DNA of 64,000 nucleotides from a bacterium (GCA_013360195.1 JABWCQ010000009.1:48739-112738), one strand, 5' to 3'. Shown: positions 53,518 to 63,499, counted from the first letter of the stretch. Notes: generated from the sequence alone by a model not told the origin. Numbers and translations: made by a program.

Positions 53518-54506
53518 AAACTCGCGGACAAGTTATCGTAGAGGAGTTTCGCTCGCGGTGCCTTGAGGGCAATCCGCTCGGCGACGACTTCGTACGCGAA
53601 ACTCCGGTTTATTTGCCGGAAGGATTTTCAAAGAGCGGTGAATATCCGCTGCTGGTGGTACTGTCGGGATTCACAGGCAGCGGCTTGACGCACATCAACT
53701 GGAGCGCGTGGCTGGAGCCGCTGCCGGTCAGAATTGAGCGGCTGATAAACGAGAAAGTTATTCCGCCGTGTGTGGTGCTGATGCCGGATTGCTTTACAAG
53801 ACTTGGCGGAGCGCAATACATCAACTCGTCGGCGACGGGTGACTACGAGGATTATGTGTGCGGCGAGCTTGTGCCGTGGATGCGGCGCGAGTTTCACGCC
53901 GGGCTGTCGCCGGAGAAGACGGTCGTGATGGGGAAGTCTTCGGGCGGCTACGGTGCATTCGTGCTGGCGGCGCGGCATCCGGAGATCTTCGGCTGGTGTA
54001 TCATGCATTCGGGGGATTGCTATTTCGACTACGGCTACCTGCCGGAGTTTCCAAACGCGCTGAAGGAATTGCGCAAACACGCCTCGCCGAAAGACATGAT
54101 CGCGCTTTACGGTAATCAACGCAAGCGCGTGGCAAACGAAGCGGTCAACATCACCGCGATGTCGGCTTGTTATTCGCCCAATCCCGATTCGCCGTACGGG
54201 TTTGATTATCCGTTCGACCTGCAAACCGGGGAAATCCGCGAAGATGTCTGGGAGCGCTGGCTGATGCACGATCCCGTGCGCATGGCAGGTGACGAGAGAA
54301 TTATCGAGAACTTGAAGAGACTTTCCGGAGTTTACATCGATTGCGGCATCAGCGATGAGTTTCATTTGCAGTGGGGTGCGCGGATATTGTCAACACGGCT
54401 GATTGAAGCCGAGGTCGCGCACACGCACGAAGAATTTGAAGGCGGGCATTTCAACACGCAGTGGCGATATGACGAAAGCTTGAAGTGGCTCGGCGAAAGA
54501 TGGTAA
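53514..54506 (+). CDS. Esterase-D-like alpha/beta hydrolase
   Basis: 330 residues from the ATG at 53514, which overlaps the previous stop. Nucleophile motif GKSSGGYGAF at 140-149 (Gly-x-Ser-x-Gly with Ser142), the acid probably Asp in DCGISDEF, and His in FEGGHFNTQW. This is the putative-esterase family that includes S-formylglutathione hydrolase and enterochelin esterase-like enzymes. It lacks a signal peptide. Substrate unknown. Confidence 0.85.
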   Translation: MKTRGQVIVEEFRSRCLEGNPLGDDFVRETPVYLPEGFSKSGEYPLLVVLSGFTGSGLTHINWSAWLEPLPVRIERLINEKVIPPCVVLMPDCFTRLGGAQYINSSATGDYEDYVCGELVPWMRREFHAGLSPEKTVVMGKSSGGYGAFVLAARHPEIFGWCIMHSGDCYFDYGYLPEFPNALKELRKHASPKDMIALYGNQRKRVANEAVNITAMSACYSPNPDSPYGFDYPFDLQTGEIREDVWERWLMHDPVRMAGDERIIENLKRLSGVYIDCGISDEFHLQWGARILSTRLIEAEVAHTHEEFEGGHFNTQWRYDESLKWLGERW

Positions 54507-54549
54507 GGAAACGGGCAAGATAAACAAAGAGTGGCATCTGGCACACAAG

Positions 54550-54678
54550 ATGCCGAAGAATCCGACACTCGACGAACGTGTCGAATGGCATATCGAGCAC
54601 GCGAAGCATTGCACCTGCCGCGAAATGCCGGAATCAATCGCAACACTGATCGCCCAACACAAGAAAAAGAAGAAGTAA
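54550..54678 (+). CDS. Small 42-residue protein with His/Cys motif
   Basis: ATG at 54550, stop TAA at 54676-54678. It reads MPKNPTLDERVEWHIEHA, then KHCTCREMPES, and ends in five lysines. The His-x2-His...Cys-x-Cys spacing could bind a metal ion. The MPKNPT...ERVEWH..H motif looks like a conserved small family of unknown function. It sits tightly between the esterase gene and the BstA-like gene (2 bp to the GTG at 54681). Upstream in-frame codons KEWHLAHK suggest the true start may be earlier at a non-standard codon. Confidence 0.6.
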   Translation: MPKNPTLDERVEWHIEHAKHCTCREMPESIATLIAQHKKKKK

Positions 54679-54680
54679 TC

Positions 54681-55214
54681 GTGGACATCGAACTGCTGAA
54701 GTATCCGATTGGAAAGTTTGACGGAAAGCGGCCTGCAACGGCCGCGGAGCGCGCGGAGAGCATCGCCGTTTTGCGCGAACAGCCGAACAAGCTGCGCGCG
54801 GCTATCGCGGGGCTGAATGACCGGCAGCTCGACACACCTTATCGCGAAGGCGGCTGGACGGTGCGGCAGCTTGTGCACCATATTTCCGATTCACATCTGA
54901 ACGCTTACATGCGCACCAAGTTCGCTTTGACCGAAGACAACTACGAAATCCGGCCCTACAATCAGACCAATTGGGTCAACACCCCGGACGGATTTCTTGA
55001 GCCGGAAGTTTCCCTAAAGCTGCTCGAGGCGATTCACGAGAAGTGGATATTGCTGCTTGAAAAACTGACTCCGGAGCAGTTTGATCGCCGGATGACACAT
55101 CCCGAGCGGCCTGGACAGGACCTGGACATCAAATGGCTGCTCGGGTTATATTCGTGGCATGGCACACATCACATCGCGCACATCACGAAGCTGCGCGAAC
55201 GGATGGGATGGTGA
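54681..55214 (+). CDS. BstA/YfiT-like DinB-family thiol transferase, copy 1
   Basis: 177 residues from the GTG at 54681; the open frame upstream to 54531 is the small gene's shadow. Motifs: LKYPIGKF, LDTPYREGGWTVRQLVHHISDSHLN (first His) and LYSWHGTHHIAHI (second and third His). This is the bacillithiol-transferase/YfiT type, which joins low-molecular-weight thiols to electrophiles in Bacillus and related bacteria. It is followed by a tandem paralogue. Which thiol this organism uses is unknown. Confidence 0.88.
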   Translation: MDIELLKYPIGKFDGKRPATAAERAESIAVLREQPNKLRAAIAGLNDRQLDTPYREGGWTVRQLVHHISDSHLNAYMRTKFALTEDNYEIRPYNQTNWVNTPDGFLEPEVSLKLLEAIHEKWILLLEKLTPEQFDRRMTHPERPGQDLDIKWLLGLYSWHGTHHIAHITKLRERMGW

Positions 55215-55217
55215 GAC

Positions 55218-55739
55218 ATGGAAGAACTGAAATACCCGATTGGCAAGTTCCAGTATAACGGAGCTGCCACGGCGGCGGAGCGTCGCGAGCGAATTGAGCT
55301 GATTCGCGAGATGCCGTTTGAACTTGGGAACGCGATTGCCGGGCTGACCGACGCGCAGCTCGACACGCCTTATCGCGAGGGCGGATGGACGGTCAGACAG
55401 GTTGTGCATCATCTGACGGACGCGAGCCTCATTTTCTACAGCAGAACGAAGCATGCTCTGACGGAAGAGTGTCCGCGGTTCATGGGGTACAACGACGATG
55501 AATGGCTGAAGCTTGCCGACACGAAGTCGCCGGTAGATTCCGCGCTGATGCTGCTGGAAGGATTGCATGTGCGCTGGGTTGCGATTCTGGAGGCGATGAG
55601 TCCTGCGGACTTTGAGCGGAAGTATATTCACTTCGCGCGCGGCGAAGAGGCGATTGACTATCTGCTCGCCTACTCCGCCTGGCACGGCAGACATCACACG
55701 GCACACATACTCGCGCTGCGCAAGCGCATGGGCTGGTAA
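55218..55739 (+). CDS. BstA/YfiT-like DinB-family thiol transferase, copy 2
   Basis: 173 residues, 3 bp after copy 1 and clearly homologous: LKYPIGKFQY, LDTPYREGGWTVRQVVHHLTDASL and AYSAWHGRHHTAHI. All three metal histidines are kept, so both copies should be active. The tandem arrangement points to duplication with substrate divergence. Confidence 0.88.
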   Translation: MEELKYPIGKFQYNGAATAAERRERIELIREMPFELGNAIAGLTDAQLDTPYREGGWTVRQVVHHLTDASLIFYSRTKHALTEECPRFMGYNDDEWLKLADTKSPVDSALMLLEGLHVRWVAILEAMSPADFERKYIHFARGEEAIDYLLAYSAWHGRHHTAHILALRKRMGW

Positions 55740-55765
55740 AACTATATCCTCCAAAGGAGGTCAGC

Positions 55766-56365
55766 ATGGGAACCCGATTCATTCTGGCTGGAGTTCTTGC
55801 GGGATTGGCAATGTTCGTTTGGGGCGCCATGTCACACATGCTGCTGCCGTGGCACAACGCGAACTACAACTCGTTTCGCGATGAAGATTTGGTAGCGGAA
55901 GTGCTGATGACAGAGGCACCGCATTCGGGAATTTACGTGTCGCCGATGGCGGGCGCGATGGAAGAAGGAATTACGGACGAAGAACGCGCTCGGCGCGAAG
56001 CAGAGTCGTGGGAAAAGAGCGCGAAGGGTCCGGTTGTGTTCATGGCGATCGCACGCGAAGGAATGGCCGGAATGGCGATGCCGATGATTCTGGATTTCAT
56101 TGTGCTGGTGCTCATGTCGTTCGTCTTGCTATGGCTGTTGGCGGCTGTTCCGGGACTGACATTCGGCGGCAAAGTGCTGTTCGTAACGATTGCCGGAACA
56201 GTGGGCATGGCGGTCGTGCAGCTTGAACAGTGGATATGGTATGTGTTTCCGACGGGATATGTGCTTGTGAATATCGTGGACGGAGCCGTCAGATGGGCGA
56301 TTGGAGGAGCAGTGATGGCGAAGCTGGGAACGGCGCGGGAGAAGAATCCGGTTGTGAGAAGATGA
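55766..56365 (+). CDS. Membrane protein of unknown function
   Basis: 199 residues with an excellent AAAGGAGG ribosome-binding site. One N-terminal hydrophobic segment (ILAGVLAGLAMFVWGAMSHM), a soluble loop with MTEAPHSGIYVSPM, then three C-terminal segments. It overlaps the next gene by ATGA. No family recognised. Confidence 0.65.
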   Translation: MGTRFILAGVLAGLAMFVWGAMSHMLLPWHNANYNSFRDEDLVAEVLMTEAPHSGIYVSPMAGAMEEGITDEERARREAESWEKSAKGPVVFMAIAREGMAGMAMPMILDFIVLVLMSFVLLWLLAAVPGLTFGGKVLFVTIAGTVGMAVVQLEQWIWYVFPTGYVLVNIVDGAVRWAIGGAVMAKLGTAREKNPVVRR

Positions 56366-56697
56366 ACATCTACCACGTCTGGTGCAACCTGAAGGAGTCG
56401 CGGCGGGACCTCGAGTTTGCCGAAAACGTGCGCGCGCTGATGGAGTTTCTCGTCAAATCAGGTGATATGAGCGCGTGGCGGCTGACGCGGCGCAAGCTCG
56501 GTTTCGGGCCGAACGAACTGGGGGAATTTCACATCACGATGGAGTTTCCGTCGCTGGTCGAATTGGAAAAAACTTTTGGTGACATGGCACGGCGCAGCGG
56601 CGAACTGGAAGAGCTGCACCGCAAGGTGTTTGTCATGGTAACGGATTTTCGCTCGGGTCTGTCGCGCGATTTTCCGGATAAAGAAAGATCGGGCTGA
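56362..56697 (+). CDS. DUF6614-like small protein
   Basis: 111 residues from the ATG at 56362; the longer frame is inside the upstream gene. It reads MNIYHVWCNLKESRRDLEFA, then AWRLTRRKLGFGPNELGEFH. This resembles a conserved ferredoxin-like-fold family of unknown function, probably DUF6614. Translationally coupled to the membrane protein before it. Confidence 0.65.
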   Translation: MNIYHVWCNLKESRRDLEFAENVRALMEFLVKSGDMSAWRLTRRKLGFGPNELGEFHITMEFPSLVELEKTFGDMARRSGELEELHRKVFVMVTDFRSGLSRDFPDKERSG

Positions 56698-56740
56698 CCG
56701 CACACCGTGCGCGATACCCAAGAAACAGAAGGAGTTTATG

Positions 56741-57115
56741 ATGAAATCGTTGTACACGTTGTTATTCGCGGCGTTGCTGTTTGCCGGAGTGTCGCAGAAT
56801 TTTGCGCAGGACACCACTCCGCCGCCGCAGGATCAGAAGGCAATTCTTGAAGCAAATGCCGACTCACTCGAGGCGCGCCGACGCGCGTTACGCGAAGAGG
56901 GCACAGCCCTTGAAAAACGTGAGTTTGAGCTGAAGCAGGAAATCGCCGACCTCGAAGGAAGATTGAAAGCAGCCAAACTTGAGCTGAAGCGGAATAAGGT
57001 TGAGCAGAAGGACCACAGACTGCGCGAAAAAGAATTGAAGATGGACAAGAAAGAGCACAAGCTGGAGAAGAAGGAAGCCAAGCGTGCTGCCAAAGAAGCA
57101 AAAAAGAACAAGTAA
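56741..57115 (+). CDS. Secreted or periplasmic coiled-coil protein
   Basis: 124 residues; ATG at 56741 chosen over 56738 for spacing from AAGGAG. Signal peptide MKSLYTLLFAALLFAGVSQNFAQ. The mature protein is one long charged coiled coil (ALEKREFELKQEIADLEGRL, then a Lys-rich tail DKKEHKLEKKEAKRAAKEAK). It may bind nucleic acid or polyanions in the envelope. No family assigned. Confidence 0.6.
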   Translation: MKSLYTLLFAALLFAGVSQNFAQDTTPPPQDQKAILEANADSLEARRRALREEGTALEKREFELKQEIADLEGRLKAAKLELKRNKVEQKDHRLREKELKMDKKEHKLEKKEAKRAAKEAKKNK

Positions 57116-57136
57116 GCAAGCGGGATTGACGATAAC

Positions 57137-57448
57137 ATGTCTGATGCAAAAGTGAAGCGCGGGTGGCAGAAGGTCGAAGAGGTCAACTGGGACGCGTTTG
57201 AAAAGGCGATTGCCGAGTCCAAGAACAAGCAGCAGATTCTCGCACATTTGCGTAACCTGTTCGAGCAAAAGGGTTATGCCAACATGATTCGCGCGGCAGA
57301 ATGCGCGTACAACCGGCTGGTTGAAGTGCTGCCGGGCAACAAGAGCTCCATCGGAGTTTATACCTATGTGGACGGCAAGGAGATATACTCCAATTTCCGG
57401 TTCGAACCGTCGGGCGGCAAACAGGAAAAAGACGCTTTCGATTATTAA
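57137..57448 (+). CDS. Small soluble protein of unknown function
   Basis: 103 residues: VEEVNWDAFEKAIAESKNKQQ and HLRNLFEQKGYANMIRAAECAY, helical, then a short beta-like end (GVYTYVDGKEIYSNFRFEP). No motif recognised. 21 bp after the coiled-coil gene, probably in the same transcript. Confidence 0.55.
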   Translation: MSDAKVKRGWQKVEEVNWDAFEKAIAESKNKQQILAHLRNLFEQKGYANMIRAAECAYNRLVEVLPGNKSSIGVYTYVDGKEIYSNFRFEPSGGKQEKDAFDY

Positions 57449-57469
57449 GCGCGAAATTAGGGGGCAGTC

Positions 57470-57979
57470 ATGAATCACGCTCACGGCGAGTTCTTTCTGG
57501 AAACGAGCAGAAATTTCCTGCGCGAGTTTTACGGCAAGATTGAGGAGTCCGTCAACCGGCTTGATGACAAACAGATCTGGTGGCGTCCCAATCCAGCGTC
57601 CAACTCGATCGGCAACCTGCTCCTGCATCTGGCGGGAAATGTCCGGCAGCACATTATTTCCGGCTGCGGGGGAAAACCGGACGTCCGCACTCGCTCGAAG
57701 GAATTCCAAATTCACTACGACGATATGCTCACGCCGACGAAAGGCGTGCTGCTGTCCGACCTCGAAATTACGGTCAACGAGGCCTGCGACGTGCTCGAGC
57801 GATTTGATCCCGCGCAGCTGCTGGAGAAGCGAGTAATCCAGAATATGGAGTACGTGCTGATGAAGGATATCTACCACGTCGTCGAGCACTTCTCCTATCA
57901 CACCGGACAGATTGTCATGCGCACCAAAGAGCTGACCGCCGAGGGATTTGGATGGTATCAGCACCTGGAAGGAACGTAA
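57470..57979 (+). CDS. DinB-family protein (DUF1572-like)
   Basis: 169 residues: IWWRPNPASNSIGNLLLHLAGNVRQH supplies the first metal His, and DIYHVVEHFSYHTGQIVMRTKELT supplies the other two. The WWRP...SIGNLLLHLAGN pattern is typical of the DUF1572 group of DinB proteins. Substrate unknown. Confidence 0.85.
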   Translation: MNHAHGEFFLETSRNFLREFYGKIEESVNRLDDKQIWWRPNPASNSIGNLLLHLAGNVRQHIISGCGGKPDVRTRSKEFQIHYDDMLTPTKGVLLSDLEITVNEACDVLERFDPAQLLEKRVIQNMEYVLMKDIYHVVEHFSYHTGQIVMRTKELTAEGFGWYQHLEGT

Positions 57980-58038
57980 GAGCGCGACCGGAATCCGATA
58001 CGCGGCCAACATTATGCAGAAAATCACACACCTAACAC

Positions 58039-60549
58039 ATGTCCGACAAAGAAACACTTGATCTTCCGTTGAACGGAAACGGGAACGGCGACTCACGGAT
58101 CATCCCCGTAAATGTCGAAGATGAAATGAAATCTTCGTACATCAATTACTCCATGTCCGTGATTGTGTCGCGTGCGCTTCCGGACGTTCGTGACGGACTG
58201 AAACCGGTGCACCGCCGCATTCTCTACGGCATGCTGGAACTCGGTCTCGGTGCCGGACGCCCGTACAAGAAATGCGCGCGTATCGTCGGCGACGTCATGG
58301 GAAAGTATCACCCGCACGGTGACGCGGCGATCTATGACACGCTGGTGCGCATGGTGCAGGACTTCAGCCTGCGCTATCCGCTCGTGGACGGTCAGGGTAA
58401 TTTCGGCTCCGTAGACGGCGACGGTGCAGCGGCGATGCGTTACACCGAGGCACGCATGAACCGCATTGCCGAGGAAATGCTGTCCGATATTGACAAAAAT
58501 ACGGTGGACTTCGTTCCGAACTACGACGAGTCCATTATGATTCCGTCCGTCATGCCGTCAAAAATTCCGAATCTGCTGGTCAACGGATCAGACGGCATTG
58601 CGGTCGGAATGGCGACGCGCATTCCGCCGCACAACCTGATCGAAGTCTGCAACGCGGCGATTGCCATGATTGCGAACGAGACGCTGAGCAGCGCCGACTT
58701 GATGCAGCATGTCACAGCACCGGATTTTCCGACCGGCGGCATCATCTTCGGCAAGCAAGGTATTCGCGACGCCTATCTGACCGGTCGCGGAAAAATCGTC
58801 GTGCGCGCTAAGGCGAGCATTGAACAGCCGGAGAAAGCCAGCGGCCGCACCAAAATCGTCGTCAGTGAAATTCCCTATCAGGTCAACAAAACTCGCTTAA
58901 TCGAGCGAATTGTCGATTTGGTGAACGAGAAGAAGATTGAAGGAATCGCGGACATTCGTGATGAATCCGATCGCGACGGCATGCGGCTGGTCATCGAACT
59001 CAAGCGTGAGGCTGTACCGGAAGTGGTGATGGCAGCGCTTTATAAGCACACGCCGATGCAGGAGTCCTTCGGCGTAATCATGCTGGCGCTTGTCCACGGC
59101 GTGCCGCGTGTGCTGACGCTGCGCGAGATGATCTCCGAGTTCCTCGAACACCGCAACGAGGTGACGCTCAGACGCGTGCGCTTTGAACTGCAGCAGGCGC
59201 TCGACAGACTGCATATTCTGGAAGGACTCCAGATTGCCGTTGATCATATTGACGAAGTCATCAGCATTATTCGCGCGGCGTCGTCACCGGAAGTCGCGGG
59301 CATGGAGCTGCGCGATCGTTTCGGACTATCGGAAAAGCAGGCGAAAGCCATTCTCGATATGCGATTGGCCCGACTGACCGGACTCGAACGGCAGAAGCTG
59401 GCCGACGAAATTCGGGAAGTCAAGGCAAAAATTGCGGAGCTGGAGCCGCTGGCTAAAGACGAGAACCGTCATCTGCGGCTGGAAGTTGTGCGCACGGAGC
59501 TTGAAGAGATCAAGGAAAAGTACGGTGACAAGCGGCGCACCGAAGTTGTTGAGGATGAAGCCGAAGTCACCATCGAAGACCTCATCGCACCGGAAGAAAT
59601 GGTGGTCACGATTTCGCACTCCGGTTATGTCAAGCGCTTCCCGGTGTCAGGTTTCCGCAAGCAAGGCCGCGGCGGCAGAGGTTCACAGGGCGCGACGACA
59701 AAGGACGACGACTGGGTCGAGACGCTGTTTATTGCCTCGACTCACGATTACATTTTGTTCTTCACGGACAGAGGAAAGTGCTACTGGCTGAAAGTCTATC
59801 AGATTCCGCAGATGGGCCGCGGAACTCGCGGCAAGGCGCTCGTCAATCTGATTGAACGCAGCGCGGAAGAGAAAGTACGCGCCTATGTCACTGTCAAGGA
59901 GTTTGCCGATGACCGTTATGTCTTGATGTGCACGAAGCGCGGCACGGTCAAGAAAACGGCGCTGTCCGAATTCTCAAATCCGCGCTCAAACGGCATTATC
60001 GCCATCAACATCGAAGACGGCGACGAGCTGCTTGACGCGGCATTGACCGATGGAAGCAATGAAGTCATTATCGGCACGACGGAAGGCAAGGCCGTGCGCT
60101 TCAATGAAAGCGACGTGCGTGCGATGGGACGAACAGCCATCGGCGTACGCGGCGTGCTGCTCAAGCCCGGTATTGACGCCGTCGGCATGATTGTGGTGCG
60201 CGGAGATTCGACGATTCTCACCGTTACCGAAAAGGGTTACGGCAAGCGCAGCGACGTTTCGGATTACCGCTTGACCAAACGCGGTGCGGGCGGCGTGCTT
60301 GCGCTTAAAACCACCGACAAGACCGGTCGAATGGTTGCGATGAAGGAAGTCGGAGATAACGACGACCTGATTATCATTACCGAGCAGGGTGTCGTGATTC
60401 GCCAGAGCGTGAAGGATGTTCGTACGATGAGTCGCGTCACTCAAGGCGTACGCGTCATAAAACTGGATAACGGAGATAAAGTCGCCGACGTCGCGAAAAT
60501 CGTCAACGAGGAAGACGACGGCGAAATGGAATTGGATACGGACGTTTAA
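58039..60549 (+). CDS. gyrA: DNA gyrase subunit A
   Basis: GyrA breaks and rejoins DNA in gyrase. 836 residues. The catalytic Tyr is at about 135 in [10 protein letters not shown], with the preceding [11 protein letters not shown] and [13 protein letters not shown] (quinolone-region motifs). The C-terminal pinwheel domain carries a GyrA box, [12 protein letters not shown] at about 539-550, which marks gyrase rather than topoisomerase IV. Its extra N-terminal leader of about 25 residues ([12 protein letters not shown]) is low complexity. Confidence 0.98.
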   Translation: MSDKETLDLPLNGNGNGDSRIIPVNVEDEMKSSYINYSMSVIVSRALPDVRDGLKPVHRRILYGMLELGLGAGRPYKKCARIVGDVMGKYHPHGDAAIYDTLVRMVQDFSLRYPLVDGQGNFGSVDGDGAAAMRYTEARMNRIAEEMLSDIDKNTVDFVPNYDESIMIPSVMPSKIPNLLVNGSDGIAVGMATRIPPHNLIEVCNAAIAMIANETLSSADLMQHVTAPDFPTGGIIFGKQGIRDAYLTGRGKIVVRAKASIEQPEKASGRTKIVVSEIPYQVNKTRLIERIVDLVNEKKIEGIADIRDESDRDGMRLVIELKREAVPEVVMAALYKHTPMQESFGVIMLALVHGVPRVLTLREMISEFLEHRNEVTLRRVRFELQQALDRLHILEGLQIAVDHIDEVISIIRAASSPEVAGMELRDRFGLSEKQAKAILDMRLARLTGLERQKLADEIREVKAKIAELEPLAKDENRHLRLEVVRTELEEIKEKYGDKRRTEVVEDEAEVTIEDLIAPEEMVVTISHSGYVKRFPVSGFRKQGRGGRGSQGATTKDDDWVETLFIASTHDYILFFTDRGKCYWLKVYQIPQMGRGTRGKALVNLIERSAEEKVRAYVTVKEFADDRYVLMCTKRGTVKKTALSEFSNPRSNGIIAINIEDGDELLDAALTDGSNEVIIGTTEGKAVRFNESDVRAMGRTAIGVRGVLLKPGIDAVGMIVVRGDSTILTVTEKGYGKRSDVSDYRLTKRGAGGVLALKTTDKTGRMVAMKEVGDNDDLIIITEQGVVIRQSVKDVRTMSRVTQGVRVIKLDNGDKVADVAKIVNEEDDGEMELDTDV

Positions 60550-60578
60550 TTATCGAAATCAGAACACAGGGGAGAACT

Positions 60579-61265
60579 GTGCACACATTGCCTGAAGTTA
60601 CGGTTGCGGATATGGGGGTTGCCGAGTCACGGCACGGGTTGCTCTCAACCCGGCTGAAGGAAGCCACCGATGCCCTGCACCACGAAGTTGAACATGGCTC
60701 TGAGATTAACCGGCGCATCGTAACGAAGGTTCGCGCTGACGACGCGGACGCGGATGCTCAAAGAACACAATATCGCGACGCGTACATACTGTTCCTCAAG
60801 TCCGCATATGGTTTCGAGCGAGCCGTGCTCGGCGCAGTGCACGAATTCGGATTGCGCACGGACTTGAAGGAGACCGGCTACTTTGCGGAACATGTCGACG
60901 CGGCGATGCTGTGCGAGCGGGATATTGAGCTGCTCACTGGGTCGCGTGAAAGACTTGAAGTTCCATACGATTTTCCGCGTATCAAATCGGTCGCGGAGCT
61001 CGCCGGTGTCGAGTATGTCCGGCGCGGCTCGCGCAACGGCAACGCCTTCATCGCTCATGCCGTGCGCGGTAACATCGGAGTCGGTCCGGACAACGGAGCC
61101 GCATTTCTGAACCTCGACAACGGTCAAACTCGTCCCAACTGGATGCGGTTCAAAGGCTGGCTTGACTCGCTTGATTTGAGCGAAGTGGAATTTGAACAGG
61201 CTGTTCATGCTGCGCAGGAGACGTTTCGTGCCGTGGGCAAGTGGCATGCGCAGGTGTGCAGATAA
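60579..61265 (+). CDS. Biliverdin-producing heme oxygenase
   Basis: 228 residues, GTG start with AGGGGAG upstream. STRLKEATDALHHEVEHG near residue 20 carries the proximal His region, and QYRDAYILFLKSAYGFERAV and EYVRRGSRNGNAFIAHAV match the heme oxygenase fold. Heme oxygenases open heme to biliverdin, CO and iron. It may serve iron release or make a bilin chromophore; no bacteriophytochrome gene is in the window. It is followed after 17 bp by a glycosyltransferase. Confidence 0.8.
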   Translation: MHTLPEVTVADMGVAESRHGLLSTRLKEATDALHHEVEHGSEINRRIVTKVRADDADADAQRTQYRDAYILFLKSAYGFERAVLGAVHEFGLRTDLKETGYFAEHVDAAMLCERDIELLTGSRERLEVPYDFPRIKSVAELAGVEYVRRGSRNGNAFIAHAVRGNIGVGPDNGAAFLNLDNGQTRPNWMRFKGWLDSLDLSEVEFEQAVHAAQETFRAVGKWHAQVCR

Positions 61266-61282
61266 TTGACAGCGAACCGGGA

Positions 61283-62740
61283 ATGAACGTGAAACGCAAA
61301 CAGGACATGAGCTACAAGCACGGTATCGCCGGGTCAACTCGCAAGCGTTCACTGTTGTCCAGCTTCTGGCTGCCCATGGCCGGAAGCGTCATGGACTTCT
61401 TCGCGGTCCTGATGGCTTCGCTGCTTGCCTTTTATGTTCGCTTCTTCGGTCCCGTCTATGAAGTCTTCCACTCCTATTGGGTGCCCAGCGCGGTCGAATA
61501 TCTCTCGTTTGGCGCGATTCTCGGTTTGACGTATGTTGTCATCGGGTGGTCGTCAGGCCTTTATCAGACGGAAACAGCCAGCCCGCTCGACCGTGAAATC
61601 GGCCGCATTATCCGGGGATCTATTCTCTCGATGGGTCTGGTGATGGCGGGCATCTTTTTCTACCGGGAGTTCAGCTACTCGCGGCTGGTGTTTTTGCTGA
61701 CCGTCGCGCTCATGGTTCCATCACTTGTCATCGCGCGTGCGGTGTATCAGCGGATGCGACGCTCGTTGTTCAATCGCGGCATCGGCGTGCAGCGCATCGC
61801 CGTGTGGGGAACTGGTATTGAAGCGGCGCGTTTGTGGGAAAATCTTGACCACCAACTCGCTCGCGGTTATGAGCTTGTCGGAGCACTCGGAAAGTCACCC
61901 GTGCCCGATGGGCCAAGCCTGGGTGAAGTGCAGATGCTTCGCAATCTTTGGCAGGAGCACGAACTCGACGCGGTGATGCTTGCACCGTCAAGCGATGAAG
62001 AAGCGCTCATGGGCGATGTCGTCAAGGCCGCGGAGGGAACGCCGCTTGAGCTTCTGTATGTGCCGCCCGCAATGGATGTCACACGTTCGCGCGTTGTGGT
62101 TACGGAAATCGGCGGCAAGCCGGTGCTGAAGCTGAAGACGCTCACGATGGCAGGTTGGGGATATGTCGCCAAGCGCATCATGGACTTCACATTTTCGGCG
62201 CTTTTCCTGCTCGTGTTCTCGTGGCTCTATGCGCTGATTGCAGTCGCTGTGCTGATTGACAGCGGCAAACCGCTGTTCTACCGGCAACGGCGTGTCGGCA
62301 TGGACGGCCACGAATTCGATATGATTAAATTCCGTTCCATGCGGACCGACGCCGAAGCCAAGACCGGTGCGGTGTGGGCGGTGCGCGGCGACCCCCGCGT
62401 GACGCGTGTCGGAAAATTTCTGCGCCGCTGGTCGCTCGATGAAATACCGCAATTCTGGAGCGTTCTGCGCGGCGACATGTCATTGGTAGGACCGCGTCCC
62501 GAACGTCCGGAATTCGTCAACAAATTCGCGGAGTACATTCCCAATTATCTCGACCGTCACCGCGTGAAGTCCGGTTTAACCGGCTGGGCGGTGGTGAACG
62601 GATTGCGCGGCAGCGAAACGACCATTGAAGAGCGCACCGCGTACGATTTATATTACGTCGAGAATTGGAGCTTGTGGCTGGATATACGCATCCTGCTGCG
62701 CACCGTGGCGGCAGTGATCTCGGGCAAAGGAGCAATGTAA
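61283..62740 (+). CDS. Undecaprenyl-phosphate sugar phosphotransferase (exopolysaccharide priming)
   Basis: 485 residues from the ATG at 61283. Four to five N-terminal membrane segments, a central Rossmann-like domain (IAVWGTGIEAARLWENL) and a C-terminal WcaJ/PssY-like catalytic domain: RIMDFTFSALFLL, YRQRRVGMDGHEFDMIKFRSM, LDEIPQFWSVLRGDMSLVGP. It loads the first sugar phosphate on undecaprenyl phosphate for exopolysaccharide or O-unit synthesis at the inner membrane. No other polysaccharide gene follows in the window. Confidence 0.92.
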   Translation: MNVKRKQDMSYKHGIAGSTRKRSLLSSFWLPMAGSVMDFFAVLMASLLAFYVRFFGPVYEVFHSYWVPSAVEYLSFGAILGLTYVVIGWSSGLYQTETASPLDREIGRIIRGSILSMGLVMAGIFFYREFSYSRLVFLLTVALMVPSLVIARAVYQRMRRSLFNRGIGVQRIAVWGTGIEAARLWENLDHQLARGYELVGALGKSPVPDGPSLGEVQMLRNLWQEHELDAVMLAPSSDEEALMGDVVKAAEGTPLELLYVPPAMDVTRSRVVVTEIGGKPVLKLKTLTMAGWGYVAKRIMDFTFSALFLLVFSWLYALIAVAVLIDSGKPLFYRQRRVGMDGHEFDMIKFRSMRTDAEAKTGAVWAVRGDPRVTRVGKFLRRWSLDEIPQFWSVLRGDMSLVGPRPERPEFVNKFAEYIPNYLDRHRVKSGLTGWAVVNGLRGSETTIEERTAYDLYYVENWSLWLDIRILLRTVAAVISGKGAM

Positions 62741-62749
62741 GGAAGTAAC

Positions 62750-63499
62750 ATGGCTGCAGAGAAAGCTGCAAAGAAACTGGCGAAGAAAACTCGCAGAGCA
62801 CCGAAAAAGAAAAGAAAAAACGCCGCCGACGCAAAACAGTCGAAGTCGACCAATCATGTGTCCGACGCGACGGTCAAGCGGCTGTCAAAATACTATCGCA
62901 CACTGCAGAATGCGCTGAGTGCTGAAAAGACAACCATCTCCTCTGACGAAATCGGGAGATTGAACAATCTGACGGCGGCGCAGGTTCGCAAGGACCTGTC
63001 CTTTTTCGGCGCGTTCGGACGGCGGGGACTTGGCTACAGTGTCGTGGATCTCCATCGCGCTATCAGCAAAATTCTCGGACTTCACCGCACGTGGAACGTC
63101 TGTTTGGTCGGTGTCGGAAATATCGGCACCGCTCTTGTGCACTTCAAGCAATTCGCTGAGCAGGGCTTCATGATTAAAGTCGTCTTTGACAGCGACCCGC
63201 AAAAAGTCGGACAAATGGTCGGTGAGCATGTCGTTCGGGACTTTGCCACGGCGAAACAGGTCATTGAAGCCGAGAACATCAAAATCGCCGTTGTGGCAGT
63301 TCCCGCCCTTGCCGCACAAAAGGTCGTTGATCAGCTTGTGGATGCCGGGATTCGCGCTATTCTGAACTTCGCACCCACATCCATTCTCGTTCCCAAAGGT
63401 GTTGCAGTTCGTAATGAAAACATGGCCATCGAAATCGAGGCACTCTCTTACGCGCTGTCGAGCAAAGGTCAAAAACCGCGACAGATTTTAGAGCAGTAA
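62750..63499 (+). CDS. rex: Redox-sensing transcriptional repressor Rex
   Basis: 249 residues. Winged-helix domain TISSDEIGRLNNLTAAQVRKDLSFFG, then GRRGLGYSVVDLHRAI, and NAD(H)-binding Rossmann motif VGVGNIGTALVHF. Rex senses the NADH/NAD+ ratio and represses fermentation and respiration genes when NAD+ is high. It has an unusual basic N-terminal extension of about 35 residues (KKLAKKTRRAPKKKRK) not found in standard Rex. A strong terminator follows. Confidence 0.95.
   Translation: MAAEKAAKKLAKKTRRAPKKKRKNAADAKQSKSTNHVSDATVKRLSKYYRTLQNALSAEKTTISSDEIGRLNNLTAAQVRKDLSFFGAFGRRGLGYSVVDLHRAISKILGLHRTWNVCLVGVGNIGTALVHFKQFAEQGFMIKVVFDSDPQKVGQMVGEHVVRDFATAKQVIEAENIKIAVVAVPALAAQKVVDQLVDAGIRAILNFAPTSILVPKGVAVRNENMAIEIEALSYALSSKGQKPRQILEQ

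Noticed and set aside
56888..58096. 402-codon minus-strand open frame
   Set aside because: It spans four well-supported plus-strand genes and the gyrA start; composition is that of an antisense shadow.
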